Assembly (NCBI RefSeq): GCF_900176375.1
Contig: NZ_FWYF01000001.1
Span: forward strand, 1,250,449-1,314,448
Direction: 5' to 3'
Source of the DNA: Reichenbachiella faecimaris
Lineage (GTDB): Bacteria; Bacteroidota; Bacteroidia; Cytophagales; Cyclobacteriaceae
Length of the DNA: 64,000 bases
The notes under the pieces were generated by a model. The model had not been told where the DNA came from, ran no database searches, and was given only the letters and a program-made list of their open reading frames with translations. Positions 41,049-49,749 of this stretch are shown one piece after another. The position numbers and the translations under genes were made by a program. The number at the start of each line of letters is the position of its first letter. Position 1 is the stretch's first letter.

Positions 41049-41798
41049 TCAGTTCTCTGCTTTTTCGACGGTGCCAGAGCTTGTTGCATTCACTTTCAAG
41101 GTCGGATTTCCCATATAAATCACTTTTCCGCCACTCACTACATTGGCTACTAGCGATTCGGAAACTGAAACCTCGGCGCGACCGTTACCATGTGCCTGAG
41201 CTGTCAGGGTCTTGCACTGCAAACCAAAACCCTTGTACACGCCTGAGGTGTTGGCATTTACTTTAAGCTCCTCTACTTTGCCCGTGATATCCAATTTACC
41301 ATTTCCAGCTATGGTTGCGTCCAGTTCATTGGCCTCAATGGCCAATTGGGCTTTTGCCGACCTACCAATAGACACGACTGCAGATCGGGTTTTAGCCGTC
41401 ATGTCCAGCTTACTACCTGTGGTCACGACTATTTTCAAATCGCTGGCCGCTGGTGCATCTTTTACGCTGAGGGTGGCCCCATTTCTGACGTCAATCCCTT
41501 CCATAGCACTGGTTGTATAGATTTTGGCGCTGACGGATACTCCGTCCAGCTTATTGGTGTTCTTGAATGTCAAAAGCAACTGCCCTGCTTCGATCTCTGA
41601 GGTGACTTTATCTTCTTTGGTTCCGCTGACGGTCAGCACTACTTTATTGGAGGTGCCCTTGAGCAGCTCTGCCTGGATGCCATAGTCTACAGACACGGAT
41701 TTAAAATCTCCTAATGCTCTCTCTACTGCCTGCTGAGCAAACAAGGGTACGCCACTGGAAACGACAATTATTGCGAATAATACGATGGTGTTTTTCAT
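41049..41798 (-). CDS. Head-GIN-domain (DUF2807) secreted protein
   Basis: A signal peptide (MKNTIVLFAIIVVSSGVPLFAQ) is followed by about 225 residues in short repeating strands, such as GFDV-like IDVRNGATLSVKDAPAASD, MTAKTRSAVVSIGRSAKAQL and VNANTSGVYKGFGLQCKTLT. This arrangement, with VDYGIQAELLKGTSNKVVLT at the start, is that of the GIN/DUF2807 domain, a right-handed beta-structure called a putative auto-transporter adhesin head. It is common and multi-copy in Bacteroidota. It should be periplasmic or exported; function is unknown. Codon use is GC-richer than in the flanking spacers. Confidence 0.85.
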   Translation of the reverse strand: MKNTIVLFAIIVVSSGVPLFAQQAVERALGDFKSVSVDYGIQAELLKGTSNKVVLTVSGTKEDKVTSEIEAGQLLLTFKNTNKLDGVSVSAKIYTTSAMEGIDVRNGATLSVKDAPAASDLKIVVTTGSKLDMTAKTRSAVVSIGRSAKAQLAIEANELDATIAGNGKLDITGKVEELKVNANTSGVYKGFGLQCKTLTAQAHGNGRAEVSVSESLVANVVSGGKVIYMGNPTLKVNATSSGTVEKAEN

Positions 41799-42196
41799 AA
41801 ATGATACTGGTTGATGTTAATAACTGTCTTAGCTAACGTCAATTTAATCTATATATTATACAATATATGAGTTCTTCCATCGCTGAACTACGTGGTGTAA
41901 TGTCAGTAAGGTGAGACCGAGCCGAGCAGTAACGAAGGCTTGAATCATGAACAAGTCTGTAGGCTTAGATTCGACCGTGTGGTTAAAAATTATTCTAAGT
42001 TTATCCGATTGACTACAGGCAATCAATAGCAAAAAATCAGTGATAAAAAATAAAATTTCATGGCTGATTAGTATATAGCCACAATCAACATGGTGACCAA
42101 GGACCAACATTTTTAACATTCAATTTCTAAAATCCATCAAATAATCAACATTCCTAAGTGACTATTTTGGGCTAAATCAACAATTCGATAAATCCG
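41799..42196. other. Gene-free spacer with an unassigned structured-looking GC-rich segment
   Basis: Most of this 398-base spacer is AT-rich. The part at about 41895-41982 differs: it reads GTGAGACCGAGCCGAGCAG, then GCTTGAATCATGAACAAG and GGCTTAGATTCGACCGTG. It has no coding character and looks like structured RNA, possibly a fragment of a group II intron, but I cannot confirm this. The 87-codon frame on the minus strand across it is not convincing. Confidence 0.3.
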
Positions 42197-43057
42197 TCAC
42201 AAGTGATCCATAAACTGAGTTACTTTCCCAAAAAAAGGACTTCTTTCATTCTTTAATTCATTCACAAAGGCATAATGATCCTTTGTGTCAAAAATATGAG
42301 TCTGCACTTTAATTCCATTGTCCTCAAATTCCTTCATCATATTTAGGCTCTCTTTTGTAATAAGTGAGTTTTCATGCTTCCCCCATGAGATCAAAAAGCG
42401 AGGAATTACTTTTCCTATTGACTTGCTTTCAACATAAGATGTACATGACGCTTGATTCCAAACATTTTCGTCATCTCCAAACACCATCCCAAGATATTTT
42501 TTTGTAGCTCCACCTTCCTGAGGTTTTATTTCAAATGCAGCGCTTATTGTTAGAACCCCTTGTATACTTTTAGCCTTTAATTTGTGCTTTTTCAGATACC
42601 TGCCATCCAAAGCAATTAAAGAAACTAGATGACCACCTGCAGAATGGCCCATTAAATAGATTTTATTTCTATCACCATTATAGTTCCTGATAAATTGGTT
42701 CGTCCAATTAATAGCGGAGGCCACATCTTCTGTATGAGCAGGAAATTTTACTAATGGCGACAATCTATAGTTTACTACCACGGCCGTTAACCCCTGGGCT
42801 GCTAAATGAGTAGCCATTTCTCCATATTGCCTTTTGTCACCACTTAGCCAACCACCTCCATGAACAAATAACAAAACCTTGGCATTTTTTGACTCACTGT
42901 TCCAGTAAACATCTAGGCTTTGTAGAGAATCTTTTGCTTCAGTATAGAAAATATCCCTATGATACTTAACATTGGCTGTGTCTAAACTTTTGGTTTGTTG
43001 TGAAAACGAATTTTCACCAAACAGTAGTACCAAAATTAGGATCATTACGAATCTCAT
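42197..43057 (-). CDS. Secreted alpha/beta hydrolase (esterase/lipase, BD-FAE-like)
   Basis: The start at 43057 begins a signal peptide, MRFVMILILVLLFGENSFSQ; an earlier in-frame start would overlap the upstream gene and precede the signal. The 286-residue protein carries the oxyanion HGGGWLSGDKRQYG and the nucleophile elbow MGHSAGGHLVSLIA. The likely acid and histidine are in ISWGKHENSL and DTKDHYAF. YHRDIFYTEAKDSLQSLDVYW is the usual opening of this esterase group (hormone-sensitive-lipase or feruloyl-esterase-like). It should hydrolyse esters in the periplasm or outside the cell. It may be co-transcribed with the DUF1761 gene, whose stop lies 98 bases upstream of this start. Confidence 0.85.
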   Translation of the reverse strand: MRFVMILILVLLFGENSFSQQTKSLDTANVKYHRDIFYTEAKDSLQSLDVYWNSESKNAKVLLFVHGGGWLSGDKRQYGEMATHLAAQGLTAVVVNYRLSPLVKFPAHTEDVASAINWTNQFIRNYNGDRNKIYLMGHSAGGHLVSLIALDGRYLKKHKLKAKSIQGVLTISAAFEIKPQEGGATKKYLGMVFGDDENVWNQASCTSYVESKSIGKVIPRFLISWGKHENSLITKESLNMMKEFEDNGIKVQTHIFDTKDHYAFVNELKNERSPFFGKVTQFMDHL

Positions 43058-43155
43058 AATCTTTTGTGTTGTGGTTGAATTAGAATCAATTCCATTTGAT
43101 TCTACTCGCATTGATGTTGAAACTTCTACTTTTCGCACCCATTCATTGATCGTGA

Positions 43156-43554
43156 TTATCTCCACCCACCAATGATGAGTCCCATTAGGGTAAGCGCCAC
43201 TACACTATATCCTGCATTAATAAGAAATAGCTTGAATGATCTCCTTTCAAATAAATAATGAGTGCCCAGAAAGGTGGCTACCCATCCTGCCCCTGCCAGA
43301 AAGCCATAAAAAGCTCCTGTGGATAAGTCAGTATCAGGCCCCAAGAACATGGCTAAATTGATTGCTGCTACCAATCCTAGAATAAATGAAAGCCCGAAAA
43401 TTTTTGACATATTTCCTTTTTTCAAGTCATCTTCTGAAAAACTATTCTCTTTCATCCATGCTTTCCCAAAAGCGATAGGTGAATACCAAATCCCACCAAT
43501 CAAGAAGGTAGAAAGTGCTGCTGCTAAAATTGCCCAATAATTTAAAGTGTCCAT
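43156..43554 (-). CDS. DUF1761-family membrane protein
   Basis: This 132-residue protein has four membrane helices: WAILAAALSTFLIGGIWYSP, FGLSFILGLVAAINLAMFL, AFYGFLAGAGWVATFLGTHY and LFLINAGYSVVALTLMGLII. The IGGIWYSPIAFGKAWMKE opening (G-x-W-Y-S-P) is the DUF1761 signature. Function is unknown; members are small inner-membrane proteins. It is divergent from the LytS-type kinase gene with about 85 bases between the starts, so both promoters share that spacer. Confidence 0.87.
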   Translation of the reverse strand: MDTLNYWAILAAALSTFLIGGIWYSPIAFGKAWMKENSFSEDDLKKGNMSKIFGLSFILGLVAAINLAMFLGPDTDLSTGAFYGFLAGAGWVATFLGTHYLFERRSFKLFLINAGYSVVALTLMGLIIGGWR

Positions 43555-43639
43555 ATCGATAAATTTTCGTTAATAATTAAGTTGTATTATATGACGTAAC
43601 TATGTGGTGAATTTGCAAACTTTATGCGAACCAAAGAGG

Positions 43640-44746
43640 ATGAAAATGACCGAAACGGAAGTATCTGGGATTGAATCGGAAAAAAAACATACTCAAAATG
43701 ATGTGCATCTAAACGATTGGAAGCTTAGGCTGATTGGCATTCCTTTTTTTGGTATTTTGATTCCCAATGTAGCCGGATTATTTGGGAATCTCTCATTGAC
43801 TAGTTTCACTTATTGGATGGGGTATCTGTATTTTGTCTTGCTAGCCTATCTGATATGGCAAGGCAATCGCTACTTGTTATTCAGAACTCGTCAGCGCTTC
43901 ACCTGGTTTGACAAACCCATGGAAAAGCTGGTACTCCTATTGATTAATAACATTTTCTATACTGCACCACTTACAGTGGCATGGTTATGCACTTGGTACC
44001 TATTGGCTGGGTTTGCCAAAACGGATTGGAATGCTGTTGAGATGGTGGTACTTATCAATGTGATTTGTGTGCTGTTCGTTACCCATGTATATGAGACGGT
44101 CTTTTTAGTAAAGGAAAAAGAAAGTGAGACAGTGAAGAACGAGCAATTGCAACGAGCCAAAGCTGAGGCGGAGCTTGTAGCACTGAAAAACCAGGTAGAT
44201 CCACATTTTATGTTCAATTCACTAAATACTCTTTCTTATCTTGTGAAATCTGATTCAGATAAAGCATTGATATTCACTGAAAACTTGGCGGATATCTATC
44301 GATATATACTCATGCAGAAGGATTACGCTTTGATATTATTGGAGGATGAATTGGCCTTTACAGAACGATATTTATCATTATTACATTTGAGATTTGGGAA
44401 TGCACTGATTGTAAGAAAGGGATACTCTGATTTAGATACAAAAAAATTCCTTGTCCCTCCCACTTCCGTGTTTGTTGCTTTCGAAAACGCGGTAAAGCAT
44501 AATGAAATCAGCGAAAAAAAACCACTATTAATTGTGATTGATATACGGGAAAACAGATTAATAATCAGCAACACGATCCAGAAAAAGGGAAATATTCAGG
44601 ACTCCACAAAAATAGGATTAAAGAATCTCGACGAAAGATTTATGTTGGTGACGGATAGCCATATTGAAACCACTCAGACTAGTGATAAATTTATAGTAAA
44701 CTTACCGTTAAGTCCATTAGCAACTCATGAAAGTCATACTAATTGA
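43640..44746 (+). CDS. LytS/YehU-type sensor histidine kinase
   Basis: This is a membrane kinase with four N-terminal helices (LRLIGIPFFGILIPNVAGLF onward to VVLINVICVLFVTHVYETV), a coiled-coil linker and a His_kinase (LytS-family) domain. The phosphorylated histidine is in NQVDPHFMFNSLNTLSYLV. The ATPase part shows VPPTSVFVAFENAVKHNE (N-box) and IGLKNLDERFML (G-box). Starts at 43640 and 43646 are both possible; an AAAGAGG stretch lies just upstream. A GTG further upstream is less likely. It overlaps the next gene by 20 bases. Together they form a LytS/LytTR two-component system; the signal is unknown. Confidence 0.9.
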   Translation: MKMTETEVSGIESEKKHTQNDVHLNDWKLRLIGIPFFGILIPNVAGLFGNLSLTSFTYWMGYLYFVLLAYLIWQGNRYLLFRTRQRFTWFDKPMEKLVLLLINNIFYTAPLTVAWLCTWYLLAGFAKTDWNAVEMVVLINVICVLFVTHVYETVFLVKEKESETVKNEQLQRAKAEAELVALKNQVDPHFMFNSLNTLSYLVKSDSDKALIFTENLADIYRYILMQKDYALILLEDELAFTERYLSLLHLRFGNALIVRKGYSDLDTKKFLVPPTSVFVAFENAVKHNEISEKKPLLIVIDIRENRLIISNTIQKKGNIQDSTKIGLKNLDERFMLVTDSHIETTQTSDKFIVNLPLSPLATHESHTN

Positions 44747-45467
44747 AGATGAATTACCGGCAAGGGCTAAGCTAGAAGAAATGCTTATAGCCATAGGCGG
44801 TTCTATTGAAATTATTGGGAAGTTAGGTAGCGTAGAAGAGACCTTGCACTGGCTTCAAAATAACCCAGAACCCGACCTTGGCTTTGTAGATATTCAGCTT
44901 TCGGATGATCATTCTTTTGAAATTTTCAAAAGACATCCTATTAAGTTTCCGATAATATTCACAACTGCTTTCGATAAGTATCTATTGACCTCATTTGAAT
45001 TCAATTCTATTGATTATCTGCTAAAACCTATTACGGAAGATAGATTGCGACGCTCGCTAGAAAAGGTAAAGTCATTGCACGATCACTTTGTTCAAGGAAA
45101 TTTGCTAAAGATCTTAAATCATATAAAATCTCCAGTTACCAATCGTGTTTTGGGAAAGAAGGGGGCTGAATTTGTGGCATTAGACGTAAATGATATTGCC
45201 TACTTCTTTACTGAGCATAAGATCGTTTTTGCTAAGGATTTTAAAGAGAGACAGTTGATTGTGGATAAAACCATTTCTGAATTGGAGAGCATGCTCGACT
45301 CTAACTCTTTTTTTAGACTTAATCGGAAATACCTGAGTTCTCTCTCGGCCATTGAAAAATTCAGATCTGAAAATGGAAAAATAAAAGTGCAACTGAAGCC
45401 CGATAGTAAGGAAGATGTTTTTGTAAGCAAGGAAACAGCTCCCAAATTTCGCAACTGGATTGGCTGA
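44727..45467 (+). CDS. LytTR-family response regulator
   Basis: A receiver domain (MKVILIEDELPARAKLEEML, phosphoacceptor in PDLGFVDIQLSDDHSF, conserved lysine in DYLLKPITEDRLRRSLEKV) is followed by a LytTR DNA-binding domain. That domain begins near VTNRVLGKKGAEFVALDVND, has YFFTEHKIVFAKDF, then FFRLNRKYLSSLSAIEKF. It binds direct repeats in promoter regions as a dimer. The 20-base overlap with the kinase gene and the matched type show they form one pair. Target genes are not visible; the large secreted protein at 45703 is the next gene on the strand, 235 bases downstream. Confidence 0.93.
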   Translation: MKVILIEDELPARAKLEEMLIAIGGSIEIIGKLGSVEETLHWLQNNPEPDLGFVDIQLSDDHSFEIFKRHPIKFPIIFTTAFDKYLLTSFEFNSIDYLLKPITEDRLRRSLEKVKSLHDHFVQGNLLKILNHIKSPVTNRVLGKKGAEFVALDVNDIAYFFTEHKIVFAKDFKERQLIVDKTISELESMLDSNSFFRLNRKYLSSLSAIEKFRSENGKIKVQLKPDSKEDVFVSKETAPKFRNWIG

Positions 45468-45702
45468 AACTTGGCTCTGCACAAAAAACCTACAATTCGT
45501 GTTAGTTATTAACATATTCGAAACGCTTCAATTTTAGCACCTAACACTCACCTGTGAACTGTTCCAATCATTTTCAAACTTCTATTCAACAGTCATCTCT
45601 ATTGGTCTAACAGCCGACTTCGGCACAACCTTCATCCAGTTTCTTTTGAATTATTATACTATTTCTGTAAATTATATATAATCCACCATCACATCCTGTA
45701 TT

Positions 45703-48700
45703 ATGTATTGCCGCCAAACAACAAAAGCACTCGCTGTGTTTTGCTATATGTTCTTTAGCATCCTTCAATTGAAATCACAAACTATTGAACTCTGGGGAGC
45801 AACATCCTCAGGAGGGGATAGCGACATAGGTCTAATATATAAAACTGATGGTAACGGAAATAATCTAGAAGTACTGCATTCCTTAATTCGATACAAAGGT
45901 GCGAGTCCAGGCAATCAGCAACTTGTGCAGGCGTCAAACGGCAAGCTTTATGGAATGACCCATGATGGTGGAAACTCTAGTTTTCATGGAGTGCTCTTTG
46001 AATATGATCCTGCAAATGATGAATATGATGTTAAAATTGAATTTGACGGAAGCAATTTAGGCAGAGATCCATTTGGGGGCATGATTTTAGGGTCCAATGG
46101 TCTGATCTATGGCTTGGTTTCAGATGGGGGTACAGCTTTCGATGGCGTAATCTTCAGCTATGATGCCGTTAATGATATTTACACCAAACTTTTTGACTTT
46201 GATGATGCCAACGATGAGGGCTGGAACCCAGAAGGCAGCCTTTTTGAGGCTACCAATGGTAAGCTCTATGGAATGACTCAGTTTGGTGGAACTGGCGGGG
46301 CTAACGGAGAAGGCGTACTGTTTGAATTTGATCCAGATGCCACTGAAGGTGAAGAGTATACTGTACTGGTAAACTTCGATGGCACCAGCTATGGTGCCCG
46401 ACCCGTAGGTGACCTATTTGGCATTGATGATGTGCTTTATGGCATGACAGACATCGGCGGTACCAGCGATCTCGGCGTACTTTTTAAGTATGACCTCTTG
46501 GCCACTCCTAGCGAAGAGTACACGAAAATACTAGACTTTACAGGTACCGCCAATGGCAGTAGGCCCAAAGGGGGGCTTATGCGAGCCTCAGACGGAATGA
46601 TCTATGGCATGACCTCAACCGGAGGCACAAACGATCACGGGACTATTTTCAAATTAGATCCTTCTGATGATTCATTTGAAAAAATATTTGACTTTTATGA
46701 TGATGAAAGTGGAGCAGGGCCTTATGGAAAACTAATCGAAACTTCAGATAATCTTCTACACGGTACCACCCGTATTGGAGGAGCAAACGGTGACGGTGTA
46801 CTATTTACATTCGATCCATCGGGTGGTTACACCCATAGGTTGGACTTTGAGGAATTTACCACTGGTAGGCAGCCAGTGGGAAGTTTGCTTCAAGCTTCTA
46901 ATGACAAACTGTATGGACTTTCATCCAGTGGAGGAGCAGCTGGTCGTGGCACTTTGTTTGAGTATGACCTGATCAATGATACATTTGATAAGAAAATTGA
47001 TTTTTTCGCTGCGCCTGATGGTCAAGAAATCGAAGGTGAATTCGTTGAAGCTAGCAATGGTCGATTATATGGTACAGCAAGACAAGGGGGATTAGAAAAT
47101 ACAGGTGTACTTTTTGAGTTTAACCCTGTATCAAATACCTACACAAAAAAAATAGATTTTATCACTGATGAAAACGGAGGAGAACCCAGAAGCCAGCTCA
47201 TCCTTGCGCCAAATGGCAATCTCTATGGAATGACTCGATATGGAATCACTGGTGAAGCAGGTACGCTATTCGAATATGATCCAATCAACGACGAACTCAA
47301 CACAATAGTAGCTTACGATGGCACCAACGGTAACTCTCCACAAAAAATAATCATAAACGAGGCCAATAATACATTGTATGGAATAGCAGAAGGTGGAGAA
47401 AATGATGTAGGTGTTTTGTTTGCGTATGACCTCACCAATGAGTCGTATGCAGTTCTCATTCACTTTGAAACGATTGCTAGCGGTCATACACCCACAGATA
47501 TTTTACTTGACGAAAACATAATATATGGTACTACTTATTATGGAGGTACTGGTGGTGCCGACTTTGGCACCTTTGGTGAAAATGGCCTGGGGGTGTTTTA
47601 TGAGTACAATTTAGCTACAGATACTTATGATAAAAAAATAGATTTCGACGGGACTACTAGTGGCATATTTCCAATGGAAGGTTTGATTCAAGCCTCAAAT
47701 GGTAAAATATATGGAACCACCAGTGACTCAGAGGCAATCAGTTTTGGAAGTATATTCGAATATGATCCAGTGACCGAATCCTTTAATGAAAATAATGGTT
47801 TTGATTTCACTATCGGGGCAGGTCCATTTGGCTTGGTAGAGGCTAGCAATGGAAAGCTGTACGGATTAGCTGAATATGGAGGAGATGGCAATGATGGTAC
47901 TTTCTTTGAATTTGATCCAAATGACACTGATCCAGAAACAGCCCTAAGCTTGAAATTTAATATGAACGATGTAGGTGGGCAAGATCCCATTGGATTAATA
48001 AATGTATTTAATGGAAAACTATATGGCATTACAGGCAGTGATCCTTTTGGGTCGGGTGTCTTGTTTGAATATGATCCATCTACTGATGCATTTACTGAAA
48101 AACATAATACACAAGGAATACCCCAGTTGTCTTTCGAATACATAGTTGAAAAAGGAGATCAAAATATTGAATTCTCGGCTAGCAATAAGACCTACGGCGA
48201 TGCGCCGTTTACCCTTTCAGCAACGTCTAACTCATCTAACACGATTGCCTTCTCAAGTTCAAATCAAGAGGCCATATCTGTATCAGGAGAATCAGCAACT
48301 GTATTAGGGGCAGGTACTACTACCCTGTCAGCAAGTCAGGCAGAGAGTAAGTACTATAATGCCGGGTCTACGGATGATGAAGTGATTGTAGCAAAAGCTG
48401 TATTGACTGTGACCCCCGACAACAAAACAAAAGTGTACGGCGAACTCAACCCAGATTTCACTTGGGTCTATGACGGTTTCGCAAACGATGAAAATGAAGC
48501 AGTACTGAATACCAGGCCCACAGTAGAAACAAACATCACTTTGGAAACCAGTGTTGGCACCTATGAATTTGTTGCTTCTGGAGGTGAAGACAACAATTAC
48601 AGTTTTTCTTACGAAGAAGGTCAGCTCATCATTACAAAGGCAGATCTGATGGTTAGCGCCGACGACCTCACCATCCCCGAGCATACTGAAATACCCGAGC

Positions 48701-49134
48701 TCACAATAAGTTACGCTGGGTTTGTCAATGGTGATACCGAGAATGATATCACTCCACCTACCATATCTACCACAGCCACCTCAACAAGCCAGGATGGCAC
48801 CTACCCGATCGTACTCTCAGGGGGCATAGCACAGAACTATGAATTGACCCTGGTCAACGGCACTTTAACCATTGAATTTGTTTTAAATGCCACTCAGCTA
48901 GCCAATACCCGTTTGAAAATTTACCCCAATCCAGCTGATGATTATGTAGTGTTAGAGGGCATCCAAATACCAATCCGAGGGATTCGATTGGTAGATCAGG
49001 AAGGAAAAATAAGACAAGATTTCAGTAGATATAAGGATAATCATTTCGATATTTCATCAGTATCATCAGGGGTTTATTATTTAATAGTTGATACGGATAT
49101 AATGCCCTGGGTAGCGCGTTTCATAGTTAGATAG
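45703..49134 (+). CDS. Secreted GloVer-repeat protein with MBG domains and T9SS C-terminal signal
   Basis: The 1143-residue protein has a signal peptide with a basic start (MYCRQTTKALAVFCYMFFSI). From about residue 30 to 800 it is built of repeats of some 50-55 residues containing LYGMT..GG......G.LFEYDP, for example LYGMTQFGGTGGANGEGVLF. This is the GloVer/choice-of-anchor tandem repeat, probably a beta-propeller. MBG-type Ig-like domains follow at about 810-1070, with NKTKVYGELNPDFTW and YEFVASGGEDNNYSFSY. The last 70 residues (IYPNPADDYVVLEG) are a type A T9SS sorting domain, so it is exported across the outer membrane and anchored or released. Ligand unknown. Confidence 0.88.
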   Translation: MYCRQTTKALAVFCYMFFSILQLKSQTIELWGATSSGGDSDIGLIYKTDGNGNNLEVLHSLIRYKGASPGNQQLVQASNGKLYGMTHDGGNSSFHGVLFEYDPANDEYDVKIEFDGSNLGRDPFGGMILGSNGLIYGLVSDGGTAFDGVIFSYDAVNDIYTKLFDFDDANDEGWNPEGSLFEATNGKLYGMTQFGGTGGANGEGVLFEFDPDATEGEEYTVLVNFDGTSYGARPVGDLFGIDDVLYGMTDIGGTSDLGVLFKYDLLATPSEEYTKILDFTGTANGSRPKGGLMRASDGMIYGMTSTGGTNDHGTIFKLDPSDDSFEKIFDFYDDESGAGPYGKLIETSDNLLHGTTRIGGANGDGVLFTFDPSGGYTHRLDFEEFTTGRQPVGSLLQASNDKLYGLSSSGGAAGRGTLFEYDLINDTFDKKIDFFAAPDGQEIEGEFVEASNGRLYGTARQGGLENTGVLFEFNPVSNTYTKKIDFITDENGGEPRSQLILAPNGNLYGMTRYGITGEAGTLFEYDPINDELNTIVAYDGTNGNSPQKIIINEANNTLYGIAEGGENDVGVLFAYDLTNESYAVLIHFETIASGHTPTDILLDENIIYGTTYYGGTGGADFGTFGENGLGVFYEYNLATDTYDKKIDFDGTTSGIFPMEGLIQASNGKIYGTTSDSEAISFGSIFEYDPVTESFNENNGFDFTIGAGPFGLVEASNGKLYGLAEYGGDGNDGTFFEFDPNDTDPETALSLKFNMNDVGGQDPIGLINVFNGKLYGITGSDPFGSGVLFEYDPSTDAFTEKHNTQGIPQLSFEYIVEKGDQNIEFSASNKTYGDAPFTLSATSNSSNTIAFSSSNQEAISVSGESATVLGAGTTTLSASQAESKYYNAGSTDDEVIVAKAVLTVTPDNKTKVYGELNPDFTWVYDGFANDENEAVLNTRPTVETNITLETSVGTYEFVASGGEDNNYSFSYEEGQLIITKADLMVSADDLTIPEHTEIPELTISYAGFVNGDTENDITPPTISTTATSTSQDGTYPIVLSGGIAQNYELTLVNGTLTIEFVLNATQLANTRLKIYPNPADDYVVLEGIQIPIRGIRLVDQEGKIRQDFSRYKDNHFDISSVSSGVYYLIVDTDIMPWVARFIVR

Positions 49135-49159
49135 AATCCTCAAAGTATTGCGAGTACAA

Positions 49160-49525
49160 CTATATCAGCAGGTTATCCTCCCTCAAAATCTTCTCCATCT
49201 TCTTACCTCTGGCCAATTCATCAATGAGTTTGTCCAGGTAGCGAACTTCTTGCATGAGTGGTTCTTCTATATCTTCCACCCTGATGCCGCAAACTACGCC
49301 TTTGATTAGTTTTCGGTTTGGGTTGAGCTTTGGGGCTTCAGCAAAGAAATGCTCGAAGTCAGTTTTCTTTTCTATAACGTTATCTAATCCCCTTTGGCCA
49401 TAGCCTGTCAGCCAATGGATGATCTCGTCTACCTCTGCTTTGGTTCTGCCCTTTTTCTCTGCTTTGGCTACATAGTGTGGATACACACCTGCAAAGCTCA
49501 TGGTATAGATTCTGTGTTTTGTCAT
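49160..49525 (-). CDS. DUF2200-family protein
   Basis: This 121-residue soluble protein opens [20 protein letters not shown] and continues [19 protein letters not shown] and [20 protein letters not shown], matching the DUF2200 family. It contains an acidic region [20 protein letters not shown] near the C-terminus. The function is unknown and no active-site motif stands out. It faces the end of the GloVer protein gene, 25 bases away. Confidence 0.85.
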   Translation of the reverse strand: MTKHRIYTMSFAGVYPHYVAKAEKKGRTKAEVDEIIHWLTGYGQRGLDNVIEKKTDFEHFFAEAPKLNPNRKLIKGVVCGIRVEDIEEPLMQEVRYLDKLIDELARGKKMEKILREDNLLI

Positions 49526-49749
49526 TTCTTGAATAGACTACTGTTTTGCCGAAAACTAAATTTAACAAGGTTTGTTGACATTAAATAGTACTCAAAAATC
49601 GAGAAACGAGAAAACACAATCGTCTGGAATTGCACAGGAAGAGGACACATTAGTACAATTCACAGTACTTCTCAGAATAATGACGTTTTTATTTTTTCGA
49701 CTAAAAAATCTTTTGGAATTTGCTTGTGCTCAACTTTTCCTATTGGCTA

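Noticed and set aside
41856-42119. 87-codon minus-strand frame
   Set aside because: It crosses the unassigned GC-rich segment and AT-rich spacer, with no domain, signal or start support.
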